NCBI GenBank assembly: GCA_027604665.1
Contig: JADGIZ010000150.1
Location: 1 to 22,560, forward strand
From: Polyrhizophydium stewartii
Lineage: Eukaryota; Chytridiomycota; Chytridiomycetes; Rhizophydiales
Length of the DNA: 22,560 nucleotides
Direction: 5' to 3'
The position numbers and the translations under genes are program-made. A model generated the notes under the pieces. That model searched no databases, was not told the origin of the DNA, and saw only the letters and a list, made by a program, of their open reading frames with translations. Every line of letters begins with the position of its first letter. Position 1 is the stretch's first letter. This document shows positions 10,301 through 20,397 of this stretch, one piece after another.

Positions 10301-11214
10301 TCGACCGGCTTGCAGTGCCCGACGGCGCCACGCTTGTCAACTACAAGCGACCGGGCTTCTTTGCAAAGCTGATTGAGCTCCACAAGGTCATGTGGCAGGT
10401 CAACTCTGGCCTGAAAGGCTCGCATCCGTTCGACTCGCGTCCAGACTCATGGCCGCTGCTGCGCCGTGGCATCAGCTTCTGGCACTCCAAGACCGACGGC
10501 TCCACGATCTATCTGCTGGGAAACCCGCTGATCTGGTTCTCGGCGTTCGCCTCGGTCCTCGTCTTTGTCGGATACGAGCTTCTTGAGGCGATTGCCGCCA
10601 AGCGCAGCTTTGCATTTGTCAATCTTGGTGCGCGAGATTGCCTGCAGCGGTTCTTACTTGGCAGACACTTTGCTGACAAGAATTGGCTCGTGTGCGCCTG
10701 CATGCAGGCTTCCTCAAGGAAGCCGTTGGCGCCGCCTGGTTCTTCTTCCTTGGCTGGGCGCTGCACTACCTGCCGTTCTTTATCATGCATCGCCAGGTAC
10801 GGTCTGCGGATGCCTTGCCACCGCGCGCGCACCAGTAAATCGCTGACATTTTCCGACGCAACGCACGCAGCTCTTCTTGCACCATTACCTGCCGGCGCTC
10901 TATTTCTCGATCCTTCTTCTCGGTGCTTTGTTCGAGGTTGTCACGCTCAAGCTGCGCCGCTACGGCCAGCTTATTGCTGCGATCGCGTTTGGTGCGGCCG
11001 CCATCTGGACATTCCTTATGTTTTCGCCACTCTCGTACGGTTACGAGGTGTCTCGCTCGAGATGCGAGTCGCTCAAGTGGCGATCGGCATGGGACTTTGA
11101 CTGCTCGAGATGTGAGTGCGCCTTGCTCCAAGGACGTCTGGCTCGCACCGCTGCTGACCAGCACCTCGCTTGCCCACAGCACCTGCGGCGAGCGACCCCG
11201 AGCCCACAAAGTGA
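7390..11214 (+). CDS. PMT4: Protein O-mannosyltransferase, Pmt4 type
   Basis: Nineteen exons give 765 aa (yeast Pmt4 is 762): 7390-7542, 7669-7810, 8056-8111, 8208-8273, 8334-8420, 8497-8588, 8662-8820, 8890-8983, 9051-9234, 9306-9431, 9501-9614, 9682-9724, 9801-10018, 10081-10135, 10197-10228, 10316-10627, 10708-10796, 10871-11111, 11180-11214. It transfers mannose from dolichyl-phosphate mannose to Ser/Thr in the ER membrane. The catalytic-loop motif FDEVHFGGFGSKYI has Asp94-Glu95, followed by FFMDVHPPLGKL. Three MIR modules lie at about 345-385, 419-455 and 488-524 (for example GGYLHSHPHNYPGGSKQQQ). The C-terminal hydrophobic half contains RRGISFW and LFLHHYLPA and ends with ALKWRS-type SLKWRSAWDFDC. 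The FMSPEFQSTL and WGFKQQEV blocks point to the Pmt4 subfamily. Introns 1 and 10 are in frame and stop-free. An in-frame ATG at 7285 would overlap the RPAP1 end, so 7390 is preferred. The cytosolic N-terminus is Ser/Arg-rich. Confidence 0.95.
7811..8055 (+). other. Long PMT4 intron 2 with a distant branch site
   Basis: This 245-nt intron has GCTGAC at 7936-7941, but the next AG is not until the acceptor at 8054-8055, about 115 nt later. The AG-free stretch fits a scanning choice of the first AG after a distant branch point. The flanking exons encode VHFG and GFGSKYI, which join without a gap in the family alignment. Confidence 0.7.
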
Positions 11215-11691
11215 TTGCGGCGTCCTCGCGCGTCCCGCCGTCGCCCCTTTTGCGAGCAATGAACCGTCCTTACATCTGATGTGCTCCTGGCGAGACGCAT
11301 GTCGTGTTACTTGGTCCGGCCGAACTTGGACCAAGCGGGCTTCACCCAGCGAACCGCGAGCACAGGTCAGTGGCGTGCTGCTGGGGCTGCGGCGCGGCGC
11401 AGCCTGCGTCCGCGGGGCGTGCGGGCAGAAGCTCCCTGCGCATGCTGCACACTGCTGCGTTGCGCACCCCCGTGCCGCCTTGTCTCCGACAGCCAGCTCA
11501 CGCTGCCCCCCACGCTCGCATGCTGCTCAGATGGATGTGTCCGGACAACCAGCCGACCCGGCCGCCGCCGCGACTGCCGCCGCGGGTGCGCCTGCCGCCG
11601 GCCGCGCAACGGACGACAGGCGTGTCTCGGATGCGTGCGTGCTCTCGCAGCTCGTTCCTGTGCGCTGCAAGCCTCTACGGCTTACCCTCGC
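11215..11691 (+). other. PMT4-SPC105 intergenic region with a possible SPC105 first exon
   Basis: This stretch holds the PMT4 3' UTR and the SPC105 5' region. No AATAAA is seen after PMT4. An ATG at 11531 opens an Ala/Pro-rich frame starting MDVSGQPADPAAAAT. It could be the true first SPC105 exon, joined by a GTGCGC donor at 11586 to the AG at 11650 (65 nt) or at 11671; both keep phase. Neither candidate intron has a GCTGAC branch site, so this is uncertain. Otherwise I see no gene, RNA or repeat here. Confidence 0.4.
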
Positions 11692-14600
11692 ATGCTGTCA
11701 AGTGCCCCCGGACAGAGGAGGAAGTCGAGTATCGGCGGCAACCGCCGAGTGAGCTTCGCCGCAACAGCCCACGTCCGGTGAGCAGCCGTGGCGGGCACGT
11801 ATTATCTACAGTACGCAGCTGACGCCGCTGCGTTGCCTCTGCAGCCTGTTCGACAAGGATGCCGACGACTGGCCCGAGAACAAGCCCTCGCAGTTTGACC
11901 TGGGCAAGGACGAGGACATCTTTGGCGACACATCGTCCCAGTCGACGCCATTCCAGATGCCCGATCTGCTCTCCGTCCAGCAGTCCAGGTTTGACATGGT
12001 CCGACACTCCGCGCAGCCGTTTACCGAAGCTGACACCTCACCGGAAACAGTCAGTACAACCTGTCCTTTGGTGCCAGCGCACGCCAGAACCCCGACGACA
12101 GCATCGCGGATATGTCGGCACGCGACGACGCCAGCGAGCCCAATGTCAGCATGGACATTGGTAGCGAGCCGTGTGTTTCCGCTTGAAGGGTTGAGACACG
12201 CCTCTGCATGCCACACTGGCTGACGACTGCGGCGTGTCGCCGATCTCGGCCACATGCAGCCAGCAGAGCTTTGAGATCAGCCTCAAGGGATCCCCAGTCG
12301 TCGCGGCTGGCAGCGACAGCGCCGCCGCGCCTGCCGCCGAGACCAGCGGCGCGTACGACACGAGCATGTCGTCGACGGACGACATGGATCTCACCGACAC
12401 CACCGGTGGCTTGCTTGCCACCCACTCGATCGCCAAGCTTGTCGAAGTAATCCGCACGGACCGCCCCAGCCCCGTGCAGGCCGTGCGCAGGATGTACCAA
12501 GCCAGCGGTGCGGCGCAGTCGCCCGATATTACGGGCACGCGCGACAGCATCGGTCCGTTCTTTGCTGCGATGCCGGAGCGTCTCGCCAGCATCCCGCGCT
12601 TGTCGCCGCGCAGGGTGCAGTCGCCGCGATCAGCGCAGTCGCCTTTGGCGACGCCTCGGCCGCAAGGCTCGCCCCGCTCGACGCCTCGCCCGTTCGCCTC
12701 TGCTGGCCGCCAATCCATCGACCGCCACTCCGTCGGCCGCCACTCCGTCGGCCGCCAGTCGCTCGGCCGCCGCGATAGCATCGCCCACTTCTTTCCCCAG
12801 CCAGTTGCCCCGTCGCCCCTTGCTCAGTCCCACCGCTTCTACTCGCCCAACCAGGACCCGGACGACAGCTGTGACGTGAGCGCCGGGCACGAGGAACACC
12901 AGTACGACGAGGGACAGTTTGACGACGAGGAGATGGACATGGACATGAGCGTGGCGGATGTGCAATCTCGCATGGGCAGCGCCGCCAAGCCACGAACGCA
13001 AGCGCGCCGCTTTGACTCCTCGGCGTCGCCTGCTGTCAGTGCCAGTGGCTCTGTTGCCCGCGGCTCGGACGACGAGCCGTCGGCCAGCCAGAGCTCGGCC
13101 AAGGCGCACGCTCGTGCCGAAGTCTTGCCGGACATGTCAATGACACACGAGGAGTCGATGGACATCTACGCCAGCCAGCAAAACAGACCAGACAGTGATG
13201 AAGCACAACAGCCCACCCAGTCAATGGACGTTGAAGAGGCAGCACTGCAGCAGTCTCGTGCATCTTGGGGCGGCCACAAGCGGCCAGCGTTCGTCGACAA
13301 CAATGACACCATCACGCGCTTCTTCTTTGAGCCGTCTGCTGCGGCTTCTACCCAAGCTCGCGGTGTGTTGCATCCTTTTGGTACTGCCGCTTTGCACTTG
13401 ACACTGACAGAACCATGTGCGCCGGTCCAGCCGTTAATGTGCGCGAAGAGTCCGACACGATCGAGCTTGGCCGCGCTTTGGTTGGTGCAGGAAACACTTC
13501 GTCTTTAACGGAGCAGAGCGCAGATGACGACCAGCCGACGCCGTCCAAGTCACAACTCGCTGGCAGCACGCCAGGTGGGGACTTGCGATCTCTCCTCGGC
13601 TCGACACACCAAAGCCGCTGACGATCAGACAACTCGCTGGATCCTGACTCGCACAGCGCGCCGAAACGCGCCTCGTCGCTCCGCCTCCAAGGTCACACCG
13701 CTGCAGCCATCCGAGCCGGCCTCCGTTGCAAGCTCGCGCGCATCAAAGAAGCGCCAGACGCCTGCGCCTCTGTCGTCGACACCCGAAATGCTCAAGTCTG
13801 CCCTCAAGACCTCCACGGCAGTCAAGCAAGACCAGGGCGGTGCAGATGAGAGCCCCATGCACACACCGCTGTCGGTCAACTTTGACGTAGGCTCGCCCAT
13901 CACCCGGAGCAGGAGCAAGGCCTTACTCGCTTCTGGCGTCGGCAGCTTCTCAGGTCATCTCCTGGATTCACTCGCTTCGCCCAGCCCGCTTGCCCAAAAG
14001 TCGGCCGATCGATCGCGGCGCTCGACACCTGCCCGTACCGCGACGCCTGGAACCGCCAAGCGCCGCAGCTCACGCAAATCTCTTTCGGGCCGCTTGATTG
14101 AGGATCTTGCGTCGATCAGGGACGATCTTGATGACTCGACCGTCGAGACTGGTGCCGCCCAGGCTCCGAGCGAGAAGATGCTTCGTGACGCCGACGATGA
14201 CCAGCAGCAGGAGGCTTCCGAAGAGCACAACGGGCCTTCGGCCGAAATGGCCGCCCCGCGTCCTGCGGCAGGTGTCGCCGACGAAGGTTTGCCGCCGCTC
14301 CACCGGATGCTCCTTTGTGCAGGACTGAATGCTGATTGTATGCGCCAGAAAACCTGCTTGACGAGCACATGTCCATGGTCGAATCGTCGTTCTACCATGA
14401 GGCGGAGCCGGCGGTCGAGCAAACCATTGCGACCCTGGCCGACTTTCTGTCCCAAACGGGCATTGAGTTTATGGACAGCCTCAAGACCAAGCTGCGTCGA
14501 GACACCAATGCATTCTTGTCCAAATCTCAAAACGGCAAGCGCTCGCATTTTTGTTGTCTGCGACAACGACAGCGCCGCTGACAGAGAGATGCCGCACAAG

Positions 14601-16452
14601 CAGTGCCGTCGGTCCTTGATTACGTCAAGTCGGCATGCCTTTACTTTCCCGAGCTTGAGATCTACGAGTTTGTGCGTGAGACTGCGATGCCCTGATGCTA
14701 GTTCGCACTGGCTGACGGTTATGACGCAAAGGGCTGCCGCGAGCTGGAGCAGTACATATCAGAGGGTCGCGTTGGGCTCGACGAGATCGAGGCCGAGGCA
14801 GATGCCAACAGCCCACTTATCTTCTTTGAGTTTGAGAAGGGCACCCAGGAGGAGCGCGACGACATTATTGTGAGCGTCTGCTGGAACCTACAACCATCGG
14901 CGCGTGTGCCTACGACTGGCTAACCACAGACGTTGCTCGCTGCAGGGCAAGCTGCGCTTGACTAAGTCACACACCCGCCTCGAGACCAAAGAGGCGTGGT
15001 ACACCTGGCGCGGCGAGCTGCTCAACCCGCTCCAAGACGCTCTGAACGAGAACCAAAAGCGCTTAACGCGGGCAAGTCTCTGCTTCGCCTTTGAATTCCA
15101 GTGGCGTCACGGCATTGCGCTGACCAGAAACCTCAGGACAAGCGCGTCCTGGACGAGTTTGAGAAGCAGCTTTCGTTGGTGATTTCGGATGCGTCGGTTT
15201 ACCGCAATGACCTCAAGGCGCAGATTGAGAATGCGGAGAGAGAGTAAGCCGGAACACCGCATGCGCTGAGAAGGCTCAGTAACTGACGTGGGATTTTCAA
15301 AACGCAGTCAGAGCAACCAGGAGGCGTCCGAGAAAGCTCGCATCGCGCACCTCACGCAACTCGAGGCGGAGCAGAGGTTGGCACTGCACTGCGATTTCTG
15401 CCGCGCTATATGCCTGCGATCTGACCCTAACTGCGTACCAGCGCTGAGATCGATGCCCTGACCAAGGAGCTTGACGAGCTGATGCGCCAGAGCGAGACAG
15501 AATCGAGCCAGAGGCAGCAGATCGAGGCCACCATGTCTGAGATCGAGCAGGCGATTGCTACGTTCGAGGATGCGTCCAAGGATCTGATGGTCTTTGATCC
15601 CGAGGAGCTGCCTCACCTGCGCCACGAGTACAAGACGGTCGTGCTCACGCATCTTTGGCGGCCAACGGAGCTGTCGACGTCGCGGTATGTGTTTGTGTTT
15701 GACGACGTTATCGAGGTTGCGTTTTTGCGACAGGGGCCGGGCTTCTCGGTCAACTTGTCGCTCATGAGGCGCAGCGACGACACCAAGGTAACTGCGAAGG
15801 ATAGCCGTGTAGGCCCAACGGTGCGTGCTGACGATGCCTGCAACGCAGCTGTCCAAGATCTGGCTGCAGACCAACGCGGGCTTTGAGGTGCTCGACGGCG
15901 TCGGCGTGAACAATGTCCAGAAGATTCTGGCAAGCTACGAGGGCCGGTGCGGCCAGTGCACGACCTGGCCGCATATGAAGCAGGTGCTGGACGACGTTGC
16001 TCTGACGTGGGAGAACATCAAGGTGTTCTGGCGCGAGGTCGACCTCACGCGCCAGGTGTGCCCGCTGCTGGAGATTGAGCCCGAAGCGATGGACAGCCAC
16101 GCGCTGTCGATCCGGTGCGTGTTCTTTTCGTACGCGGCCAGGGCCCGCTTTGGCCTGCGCATCGGCTTCAGCGACGCGGCCGAGGGCATGTTCCACTACC
16201 CGTGCAGCAACTGGTCGGCGGTGTTTGAGCCGCATTACGGCGCAGTGAGGTGGGCTGCAAGGTGTGCGAAGCAGGGTGCTTGCACACGGGCTGACGCGGC
16301 CGCGCAGCGAGAAGCAGGTCATCCAGGAGCTTTCCAAGGTCGAAGCGCACTCGCCGGCGGCCCAGGGGCCCTGGGGGACGCACATCCCTGCGGGACTGGT
16401 GGGGGGCCTGTGCGCCGCCGCCAGGGCGCTTCTTGAGGGCGCCGGCCAGTGA
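11692..16452 (+). CDS. SPC105: Spc105/Spc7/KNL1 outer-kinetochore scaffold
   Basis: Fifteen exons give about 1277 aa (fission-yeast Spc7 is 1364): 11692-11777, 11845-11988, 12051-12170, 12260-13362, 13431-13574, 13657-14286, 14349-14552, 14601-14671, 14732-14869, 14946-15071, 15137-15243, 15308-15376, 15442-15787, 15849-16249, 16308-16452. It scaffolds PP1 and Bub proteins on the KMN network and bridges to Mis12. RRVSF at residues 18-22 is the PP1-docking, Aurora-regulated motif. Degenerate MELT-like motifs follow: MDIG, MDLT (about 159), MDMS (about 344), MSMT, MDIY, MDVE. The Spc7 block begins near 745 and contains FLSQTGIEFMD, YISEGR and AWYTWRGELL. A coiled coil lies at about 900-1010 and an RWD-type end with THLWRP at about 1040-1240. 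The start (11692 or 11531), the donor at 13363 (alternative 13381) and the 14553-14603 junction are uncertain by a few codons. Intron 15072-15136 is GC-AG. Confidence 0.9.
12709..12776 (+). repeat. Twelve-base tandem repeat encoding RxS-[IVL]-G/D units
   Basis: About five copies of a 12-nt unit of the form CGCCACTCCGTCGG encode RQSI-D, RHSV-G, RHSV-G, RQSL-G and RRDSI in the disordered middle of Spc105. The two central copies are identical at nucleotide level, so the array arose by recent duplication. Each unit supplies an Arg-x-Ser site, the minimal preference of Aurora and PKA-type kinases. Confidence 0.8.
15072..15136 (+). other. GC-AG intron of SPC105
   Basis: The donor reads CGG followed by GCAAGTCTC, matching the classical GC-donor consensus GCAAGT. 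The intron contains GCTGAC and ends CCTCAG. The exon before it ends in the ALNENQKRLTR segment, and the exon after starts DKRVLDEFEKQL, in phase 0. No GT in the interval gives the required phase: the GT at 15076 leaves one base over, the one at 15101 leaves two. Length 65 nt. Confidence 0.75.
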
Positions 16453-16501
16453 CGAAGCGCGGCTCAAAAATACATATTCAGGTTTCCGCCCGAAAGCGCC
16501 G
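16453..16501 (+). promoter_or_regulatory. 49-bp SPC105-OPT spacer with an AT-rich 3' motif
   Basis: Only 49 bases lie between the SPC105 stop and the OPT start. Near 16465-16481 is AAAAATACATATTCAGG, the only AT-rich patch in the area and similar to the patch following the ARMT1 stop. It may serve as a polyadenylation element for SPC105. The OPT leader or promoter must largely lie in the SPC105 last exon. Confidence 0.45.
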
Positions 16502-19500
16502 ATGGATCCACCTCCGTCGCGGCCGGCGCCGTCGCCGTCGCCGTTCGGGGCGCGGCGCATGAAGGCCGCGCCGCCGCGGCCCATGTCGCTGCACGACCAG
16601 CAGCAGCAGAAGCAGCTGTCTGCGCGGGTCGAGATGTCGCTGCGTCAGCAGCAGCAGCTGGCGCTGCGCCAGGCCTTGCTGCCGCCGCGATCGCCCGGTG
16701 CCGAGGCGGCAGGCAAGCTGCCTCTGCCGGGAGACGCCGCGCCACCGGTGCCGACCCCGCCGCCGATCCCGGCGTCGCCGGACCCGCTGGCCAGCAGCGA
16801 CGCCAAGTCGGTCGTCAGCGCCGTCGCCAGCGGCGCCGTCACGACCTCGTACTCGCCCACGTCCGACACCCCAAGCTCGTTCAAGTTTGGCCAGTTCGAG
16901 GCGGCGTTCATTCCGGTGGACCAGCCGCCGCCGACAACGGCGCTACCGCAGACGCCCGCACCCAAGCCGCCGTCGCCGCCGTTGCCGCTGCAGCCCCGCC
17001 AGCCGCCGATGCCGCTGCCCCAGTTCGCACCCGCACCGCAGCCGCAGCCCGTCGTCCAGCAGCCTCAGCAGGCGGTGGTCCGCGAGATGTCGGTTCCCGT
17101 GCACATGGACGTCCAAGAGGCCGACGACGGCCCGGAGCCGCCCGTGTGGGCGTACGCCGGCCCCAGCCTCTCGAAGCGCCAACAGCAGCAGTTCCAGCAG
17201 TCGCAGCTTCGCATGCCCGCCGCGGCGCCTCAGCCTGCAGGGCCGCCGATGTCGGCGTCGCTTCCCTCGCCCGGCGCCGAGTTTGACAGCAAGCTCGAGG
17301 GGTCCGTGTACACGGACAGCGACGACGAGAGCGAGGGCCCCGACGCAATCAGGTGCGTGCCTGCCGCGTCCGCCCGCCCTCCGCCGCACCTGTCGCCCGA
17401 GCCCCCCGGCCCGCGACCCCCTGTTGCGCCAAGGCAGCTGCCCGCGGGCTCGCCCTGCCGCCTTGTGTCGCCCCAGCACGCGGCGTGCATGACTCGTACC
17501 ATTTTCCCTGAAATGGGCTGGCGATGTTGCCGCGATCGCGCCACCCTCTGGGCTTGCTGCGGAAGCGGCCCGCTCGCCTTGCCCCGCCTTGCCTCGCCCC
17601 GCTTCCCCTGCCCTACATCCTCACTGTACCACGCAGTGACTTGGCGCTGACGGCCCGCCGCGGCCCTTTTCTGCAGTGCCGAGGAGTACACGTCGGCTAT
17701 CGTGCCCCAGGCGGACGATCCGGACATGTCGTCGTTCACGGTCCGCGCGTTCGTGCTCGGCACCATCTGGGCCGTGATGCTGGCCTTCGCGAACACAGTC
17801 TTTTCCTTCAGGACCAACTCGTTTATTGTACCGTCGAGCGCGGCAACACTGCTCTCCTATCCGATGGGCGTGTTTCTCGCGCGCGTGCTGCCCAGCGGCA
17901 TCCTCAACCCCGGCCCGTTCACCATTAAGGAGCACGTCCTGATCTATGTCATGGCAGCATCCGGCGGCGGTCTTGCCTATGGCATCGACAACGTTGTATC
18001 GCAGAAATGGATTCTGGTGCGTCGTGCTTGGAAACAAAGACCCCCCTTGCCACCGCTGACGCCGCAGCCCCCGTTTTCAGAACCAAGAGGGCATCGGCTT
18101 TCTCGGCGCGTTTGCCTTTGTACTTTCCATGCAGATGATTGGATACGGTCTCGCAGGCATGTGCCGTGCGATCCTGGTTCGGCCCAAGGCGATGCTGTGG
18201 CCCAGCAACTTGTCGTCGATTGCTCTCTTTGTGTCATTCCATAACAACGACGAGGAGAAAGAGGATCAGGAATCATCGCGCTATGCGCTCTCGCGATACT
18301 CGTTCTTCTGGGTTGCTTTCAGCTTCACCTTCCTCTGGCAGCTGCTCCCGGGCTACCTCGCCAGCGTTCTGCAGGCCGTGTCGCTGCTGTGCTTCTTCTC
18401 CACAAACGACACAGTTCGCCTGCTCGGCTCGTCGGGTCCTGGCGGCGGTTTTGGCATCCTCTCGCTCTCATTCGACTGGACACTGACGTCGTCCTACGTA
18501 GCACCGCTGACGTCGCCCTGGTGGGCCACCGTCAACTTTGTTGTGGGAAACATGTATGATCTGCGGTGTGCCAAAGCCGCATCTCGCATGCAAAATGCTG
18601 ACAAGCCGCAAAACAGATTCTGGATATGGATTGTTGGCCCCATATTCTACTTCTACAAGGTTTACGGCATGCCTCAGCTTGGCCATATTGACATCAACGG
18701 CGACAACAGCACCGTCCGGTCGTACTCGGTTGTCAATTCCGTCAACATGTACAACAAAACTGGCGGGCGCATTGACTTGCCCAGTCTCTTCAACGCGACC
18801 CGCGGCGAGCCCAACTCAGACCTGATTCAGAGTCTTTCGCCGCTCTACTTGCCCGAATACTACTCGATCGCCTACATTGCCTCGTTCTTCAACATCACCG
18901 CCGCTGTCGTGCACGTCCTTCTTTGGGTGAGACTGCGCAAGCTGTGAGCCCCTGGTGCTTCCACCGACTTGCTGCGTTGCTGATCGACCCATAATTGCGT
19001 CCTCGGCGGTCCGCAGAACAACAAGGACATCTACCGTGGCGTCAAAACGGCCTTCTTTTCGCGCAACGAAGTCCAGCCGGAGCGCAGACACAGCCGCCAC
19101 AAGAGCGAGCCAAAGGACGTCCCCGATCTGGCCTATCTGGTCTTCTTCTTGGCGTTCCTGGTCCTGCAAATCATTGTCGGCCACCTGACGCCCTTCAAGC
19201 TCGACTGGTGGGCGACCATTCTGGCGATTGCGCTGCCAGTGCTCTTGATCATCCCGATCGGCATCATTCAGGCCACGACCGGCGTGCAGCTCGGCTTGAA
19301 TGTCATTTCGGAGCTCATTATCGGGTGCGTGGTTGCGCCGTCTTGTGCTGTCGCTCCGTTGTTGCCAGCGCCGTGTTGATCCTCGTTCATGTCCGCCGCA
19401 TCGCCAGATACATGATTCCTGGCCAGCTGGTTCCGGTCATGACCTTCAAGTCGCTCGCATACAACATCATGATCCAGGCGCTCGCGCTCGTCAGCGACCT

Positions 19501-20179
19501 CAAGATCGGCAACTATCTCCACATCTCGCCCATCCACATGGTCGCTGCACAGCTCTATGGCACATTACTTGGCGCTCTCGTCAACACGTCGACGGCCTTT
19601 TGGGTTCTGAACAGCCTGAGCAGCCTGCTGCTCAACGACGAGAACTGGCTTTCGTCCGACTACCAGGTCTTCACCAACGCAGGCATCATCTGGGGTGCGA
19701 TTGGGCCCAAGCTCTTCTTTGGCCCGGGCTCGATCTACTTCATCAACAATCTCGGCTTCCTCCTCGGCGCAATGTTGCCTCTTCTGCCATGGGGGCTCAA
19801 CTTGATCTTCCCGTCGTCAATGTGGCGCCTGATCCACATCCCCCTCCTGACCAACACGATTTCGCCCGGCTACTTCAACTCGTTCATCATTACCACGTTG
19901 GTGATCGGCTTCATGTCGCAGTACTACATGTTCCGCTTCCACCGCGCCTGGTGGGCAAAGTACAACTATGTTCTCTCGGTGAGCATCTCGCGCCGCGCGC
20001 CTGCATCGGCTGCATCTCACCCGCTGACCCACATGGCTTCGTAGATTGCCCTGGATCTTGGCGCGGGCCTTTCAACTCTGGCAGCCAACGGCCTGCAGGT
20101 GCGCTTCAATAAGTCGGTCGGGCCGCTCAACCCAAGCACTCGAGTGGACTACTACTGCTTTAACAAGCCCTTTGCGTGA
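16502..20179 (+). CDS. OPT-family oligopeptide transporter with long N-terminal extension
   Basis: Seven exons give 995 aa: 16502-17352, 17677-18016, 18081-18553, 18617-18926, 19017-19324, 19408-19978, 20045-20179. OPT proteins are proton-coupled importers of small peptides or metal-chelate ligands with many membrane spans. Family blocks: QADDPDM before the first span, FFSFR-type VFSFRTNSF, the hallmark NPGPFTIKEH, MIGYGLAGMCR, FWIWIVGPIFYFYKVYG, ISELIIGYMIPGQ and HRAWWAKYNYVLS. Residues 1 to about 250 are a Pro/Gln/Ala-rich extension with poly-Gln runs and an acidic SDDESEG stretch just before the transporter domain. Intron 3 (18554-18616) is 63 nt, in frame and stop-free; removing it restores the GN-IFWIWI join. 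Intron 1 is unusually long (324 nt), so the extension could be mis-joined from a separate short gene, but phase and the 283-codon open frame favour one gene. The exact substrate cannot be told. Confidence 0.92.
17353..17676 (+). other. 324-nt intron 1 of the OPT gene
   Basis: The donor is GTGCGT at 17353. GCTGAC lies near 17645 and the acceptor CTGCAG ends at 17676, with no AG between branch and acceptor. Apart from C-rich low-complexity stretches I see no gene, RNA or second exon inside. Confidence 0.7.
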
Positions 20180-20397
20180 CGGCTTCTCGGCAGCCCCTCA
20201 TCATCATCGTCATCATCATGTGCACTTACAGCCAATACATCCGCCGCTCTCCATCGTCCCTCCCTCTGGCTCTGCTGCCGCTGTTTGTCTGCCGTCCCCT
20301 GCATCGGCCTGCGAGCGCCGCGCGCCTCGCACCGCCAGCCACGGCCTTCGACGCCGCGCGGCGAGCGGCAAAACGTGCTCTCCCGGCCTCGTTTGGA
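20180..20397 (+). other. OPT-TLC intergenic region with CAT microsatellite
   Basis: This 218-nt stretch carries a CAT/TCA trinucleotide run at about 20198-20219. From an ATG at 20218 a frame runs open into the TLC gene and would add 60 mostly basic residues to its N-terminus. No poly(A) hexamer or TATA-like element is evident. Confidence 0.5.

Noticed and set aside
13381..13430. Alternative donor GTACTG for SPC105 intron 13363-13430
   Set aside because: Same phase, but it makes a 50-nt intron, shorter than nearly all others. GTGTGT at 13363 is preferred. Undecidable without cDNA.
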